Under the pieces are notes generated by a model. The model saw nothing but the letters and a program-made list of their open reading frames with translations. It searched no databases and was not told the DNA's origin. This document shows, piece after piece, positions 61,158-64,000 of a stretch of DNA of 64,000 bases. The stretch is from Microbacterium marinilacus (GTDB taxonomy: Bacteria > Actinomycetota > Actinomycetes > Actinomycetales > Microbacteriaceae): positions 62,001 through 126,000 of the forward strand of contig NZ_JAIJZW010000010.1 in the NCBI RefSeq assembly GCF_019753765.1. Direction: 5' to 3'. The translations under genes were made by a program, and so were the position numbers. How positions within the stretch are numbered: the stretch's first letter is position 1; the number at the start of each line of letters is the position of its first letter.

Positions 61158-61192
61158 CGAGGGCCGGCGGACCCGATGTCCGCCGGCCCTCG
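61158..61192. terminator. Hairpin after the helicase gene
   Basis: Perfect 15-bp stem (61158-61172 with 61178-61192), 5-nt loop, 31 nt beyond the helicase stop and just upstream of the pfkA promoter. Confidence 0.8.
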
Positions 61193-61223
61193 TGGAACCG
61201 GTCGCGAGTGCGCCCGCGGGGGT

Positions 61224-63377
61224 CTAACGACCGCCCAGCGCGTCCCGCAGCACGCCCATGAGCGCGGCCAGCTGCACCGAGTCGCTCGAGGTCGCGTCGA
61301 CGGCCTCGCCGTCCAGCGCACGCGCCGCGAGGCCCTGCTTCTGGTCGATCAGCTCGGCGATCTTCGTGTCGATGGTGTGCGCGGCGATGATGCGCCACGC
61401 GGTGACGGGCTCGTCCTGGCCGATGCGGTGGACGCGGTCGATCGCCTGGGTCTGCTCGGCCGCGGTCCAGCTCAGCTCGGCGAGGACGACGTTCGAGGCG
61501 ACCTGCAGGTTGACGCCGACGCCCGCCGCGGTGAGCGAGCAGACGATGATGCCGACCTCGGGGTCGTTGTTGAACGCGTCGATCGCCTCCTGCCGCGCCG
61601 TGCCGGTCTGCTCGCCGCGGATCGAGACCGCCTTGATGCCGACCGCCGCGAAGTGCGCCTCGGCCTGGTCCATCACGTCGATGTGCTTGGCGAAGAAGAC
61701 GACCTTGCCCACCGAGCGCTGCAGCTGCGCCGCGTAGTCGGCGGCGAGCGATGCCTTGGCCTGACCGATCCGGCGCACCATCGTGAACACGTTGTCGCCC
61801 TCGGCGCCGGCCGCCTTCGACTCGTCGAGCTCGCCCTGCGCCACCAGGCGCACGATGTCCTCGTCGACCTCGCCGGCCGCGAGGCCGCGGTCGCCGCGCG
61901 CGTCGATGATGCGGCGGTAGCGCGCCGCGAGCCGCGCGCCGAGCTCGCGCTCGGCCTCGCAGATGCCGCGGCCGAACTCGTCGTCCAGCTGCACGGGCAG
62001 GTCGGCCACGAGCTTGTCGGGCAGGTCCTTCGCGACGTCCTTCTTGCGGCGCCGCACGATACCCATCGAGATGACGGCCTCGCGGGCCTCCGGGTAGAAC
62101 GACTTGTCGGCCGGGGTGAGGCCGGTGCCGTCGAGCTTCTGCATCAGCTCGGGCCCGGGCTTGTCGCCCGTCGTCCAGCCGAGGAAGCGCCAGATCGCGT
62201 CGAAGTCCTCGACGTCGTTGATCAGCGGCGTGCCGGTGAGCGCCAGCAGCAGCGGGTCGCCGCCCGGCGTGGTCTCGCGGATGCGCGAGGCCAGCGCGAG
62301 CACGTTCTGCGAGCGCTGCGAGGACAGGTTCTTGATGAAGTGCGCCTCGTCGACGACCATGCCGCGCAGACCGACCTTGGCCAGCCAGCCCAGGTGACGG
62401 TCGAGGATCTCGTAGTTGACGATGAACACGTCGGCGAACGCGTCGATGTCGCGGCCGTCGCCGTTGATGACGGTCGCGCGACGGTGCGGGGTCCACCGCT
62501 CCACCTCGCGCGCCCAGTTCATCTTGACGACGTTCGGCACGACCGCGACCAGCGGGTAGGCGTCGGCCACGGAGGCGGCGAGCACCGACTCCGCCGTCTT
62601 GCCGAGGCCGGGCTCGTCCGCCAGCAGGAACGTGCGGTGGCCGGCCCGCACGGCCTCGAGGAACCGCGACTGGTGCGCCATGACCTCGAGCCCCTTGGGC
62701 GACAGGCGGTCGAACTCGGGCACCTCGGGGAGGTCCATGGTCGCGGCCCCACCGCCGGCGCCCTGCTCGAACGCCTTGTACAGCGGGCCCATGAGCTCCC
62801 AGCCGTCCAGGCGACGACGCGGCGTCGGTCCGCCGGTGCGGTGCGTGAGGTCGGGCGCGAGGAACGGGTTCGACTCGATGCGCGCCTCCACCCGGGGAGG
62901 CACGACCCCACGCTCGAGCGCCACGGGCGGCACGAGCGTGGCCTGGACGATCGGCTTCGCGTCGGCGATCACCAGCTCCTCGGGCGGCAGCTCGGCGCCC
63001 GACTCGAGCAGCCAGTCGCGGCGCATCCGCCGGGCGACCGGCGACGTGGCCTGGTCGACCTCGAGCAGCTGGATCAGCGACGTGTCGCGCGCGGCGGTCT
63101 TCGCAAGGATCGTCGCCACGCCGTCGAGGCGCTTGAGCAGCTCGGCGCGGGCGGCGTCGGTGACGTCGCCGTCGGCCTTGACCCGGGCGCGCTCCTCGCG
63201 CACGAGGAACGCGATCACCTGGAACTTGGTGCGGTTGGTGGGCCCCAGCTTGCCTCGCTGGGCCTTCGCCTCGACCTCCCGGACCTTGCGCGCAAGGATC
63301 GGGATGAGGGGGGCCTCGTCGTCGCGGCGCGAGGACGAGGACTTCTTGCGCTGTCGCGCGGGTGCCGTGGTCGGCAT
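61224..63377 (-). CDS. SNF2-family DEAD/DEAH-box helicase-like ATPase
   Basis: 717-residue SF2 ATPase of the SNF2/SMARCAL1-like group. N-terminal region (1-230) is coiled and charged. Motif I is ADEPGLGKTAESVLAA (DEPGLGKT; Met of DEMGLGKT is Pro), II VVDEAHF, III LALTGTPL, then motifs V (GVGVNLQVASNVVLAELSW) and VI (QAIDRVHRIGQD). Relatives remodel protein-DNA complexes or act in repair or defence; no partner genes are adjacent. ATG has AGGAGGAGC upstream. Confidence 0.9.
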   Translation of the reverse strand: MPTTAPARQRKKSSSSRRDDEAPLIPILARKVREVEAKAQRGKLGPTNRTKFQVIAFLVREERARVKADGDVTDAARAELLKRLDGVATILAKTAARDTSLIQLLEVDQATSPVARRMRRDWLLESGAELPPEELVIADAKPIVQATLVPPVALERGVVPPRVEARIESNPFLAPDLTHRTGGPTPRRRLDGWELMGPLYKAFEQGAGGGAATMDLPEVPEFDRLSPKGLEVMAHQSRFLEAVRAGHRTFLLADEPGLGKTAESVLAASVADAYPLVAVVPNVVKMNWAREVERWTPHRRATVINGDGRDIDAFADVFIVNYEILDRHLGWLAKVGLRGMVVDEAHFIKNLSSQRSQNVLALASRIRETTPGGDPLLLALTGTPLINDVEDFDAIWRFLGWTTGDKPGPELMQKLDGTGLTPADKSFYPEAREAVISMGIVRRRKKDVAKDLPDKLVADLPVQLDDEFGRGICEAERELGARLAARYRRIIDARGDRGLAAGEVDEDIVRLVAQGELDESKAAGAEGDNVFTMVRRIGQAKASLAADYAAQLQRSVGKVVFFAKHIDVMDQAEAHFAAVGIKAVSIRGEQTGTARQEAIDAFNNDPEVGIIVCSLTAAGVGVNLQVASNVVLAELSWTAAEQTQAIDRVHRIGQDEPVTAWRIIAAHTIDTKIAELIDQKQGLAARALDGEAVDATSSDSVQLAALMGVLRDALGGR

Positions 63378-63469
63378 GCTCCTCCTGAGCTCTGTGATCG
63401 CCCGGTCGATGCGCCTAGGGGGCAGCGGCCGGCGGTCGGAGTCGTGCGGGCGTCCTCTGGCCTGCGACG

Positions 63470-63583
63470 CGGCGACGTCGCGAGCCGCGGATGCCGGTCG
63501 CTTCCGCGAGCGGCGGTGAGGACGCGGTGTCCGCCCGGCACGTGCGCCACCGTTGAGAGGATCTCCCTGACGGCGACGTCGCG
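63470..63583. repeat. Duplicated 13-bp element with palindrome
   Basis: CGGCGACGTCGCG at 63470-63482 and 63571-63583, each holding the palindrome GCGACGTCGC, 101 bp apart upstream of the helicase. Possible operator pair. Confidence 0.5.
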
Positions 63584-63654
63584 TCTATGGGCGAGGCACC
63601 TGTTCGCCCAGTTTACGGCATCGGACGGCGTGATTCCCGCACGAATCGCGGGAC

Positions 63655-63679
63655 GGCCCACGCGGGCCGCGGGTGGGCC
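63655..63679. terminator. Hairpin after the partial gene
   Basis: GGCCCAC/GTGGGCC stem (63655-63661 with 63673-63679), 20 nt beyond the stop at 63699 on the minus strand. Confidence 0.5.
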
Positions 63680-63698
63680 CCCGCCCGGGCGTCGTGCG

Positions 63699-64000
63699 TC
63701 AGCCGCCGACGACCGCGAGCAGGTCGGAGGTCGCCTCGTCGACCAGCTCGCTGCCGGCGTTGAGGCCGAGCGTCGCGACCAGGAGATCGCCCTGCAGCAC
63801 CACGGTCTCGGTCTCGACGGCGCCCTGCGTCTGCTCGCGCTCCCGCGTGCAGGAGAACCGCTCGGCGGACTCGTCGCAGCCCGGGAAGTTCTCCGGCAGC
63901 GACTCGCGCAGCAGGGCGGCGTGGGCCTCGCTGATGAGCGAGGCGGTCGTCTTCATGGCGACGGCGGAGTCCTCCGGCGAGATCCACAGGCACGCCAGCG
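63699..64000 (-). CDS. Hypothetical protein, 5' end beyond the window
   Basis: The frame is open to the window edge (about 100 residues visible, ending LVDEATSDLLAVVGG). It includes CLWISPEDSAVAMKTTASLISEAHAALL, a Cys pair (GCDESAERFSC) and a TETVVLQGDLLVATLGLN strand. The style suggests the extracytoplasmic part of a lipoprotein or membrane-anchored protein. An internal ATG at 63956 exists, but the upstream residues look coding. No family recognised. Confidence 0.65.
   Translation of the reverse strand, partial: LACLWISPEDSAVAMKTTASLISEAHAALLRESLPENFPGCDESAERFSCTREREQTQGAVETETVVLQGDLLVATLGLNAGSELVDEATSDLLAVVGG

Larger units (their letters stand above)
63378..63698. other. Intergenic stretch upstream of the helicase gene
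   Basis: 321 bp without a convincing gene. It contains two copies of a 13-bp sequence and, at its right end, the terminator of the partial gene. Confidence 0.6.

Overview
The window is one contiguous piece of a high-GC actinobacterial chromosome. Dense ATGA/GTGA gene overlaps, frequent GTG/TTG starts, DtxR/IdeR-type iron boxes and a desferrioxamine-type siderophore operon point to Microbacteriaceae, most likely Microbacterium or a close relative (inference from content; no marker was searched). I see no tRNA, rRNA, CRISPR array, insertion sequence, integrase or phage gene. The ends cut a thymidylate synthase gene (left) and a gene for an unrecognised protein (right).

Layout. 0-10 kb: thyA (partial), a secreted phytase-like/GDPD phosphodiesterase, a thioredoxin/DUF4395/OsmC redox group, an SDR epimerase, dapB, and small enzymes, including an aldo-keto-reductase fold protein that appears to lack its catalytic tetrad. 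10-15 kb: pnp and a glycosyltransferase-SGNH hydrolase fusion. 15-21 kb: DedA protein, then an iron-boxed siderophore importer (FecB-C-D-ATPase plus siderophore-interacting reductase; the first permease looks frameshifted), then a solitary AAA ATPase. 21-28 kb: an acidic lipoprotein with a MacAB-like exporter, then two unrecognised proteins, one frameshifted. 28-32 kb: a 35-codon small gene, a flavin reductase/LLM oxidoreductase pair, an acyltransferase and a TetR regulator. 32-36 kb: PhnD-PhnC-PhnE-type importer with a tyrosine-phosphatase-like protein. 36-49 kb: PfkB kinase, SurE, iron-boxed efeUOB, rpsO, an MFS transporter behind a leaderless upstream ORF, YceI, FKBP, PrsW, FAH, aspA and a metallophosphoesterase. 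49-55 kb: iron-boxed desA-desB-desCD operon (acyltransferase and synthetase fused). 55-64 kb: PiT phosphate transporter, oligopeptidase B, an AbiEi/DUF559 protein flanked by inverted repeat arrays, pfkA and a SNF2 helicase.

How the genes work together. Two nutrient regulons stand out. Iron: three separate acquisition modules (ferri-siderophore import and reduction, EfeUOB elemental iron uptake, hydroxamate siderophore synthesis), each behind a 19-bp DtxR/IdeR-like box. Phosphorus: 11-bp-spaced GTTC direct repeats resembling actinobacterial PHO boxes lie upstream of the phytase/GDPD gene, phnD, a DedA gene and pit. Many other genes have a TANNNT -10 hexamer ending exactly 6-7 bp before the start codon, which predicts leaderless mRNAs.
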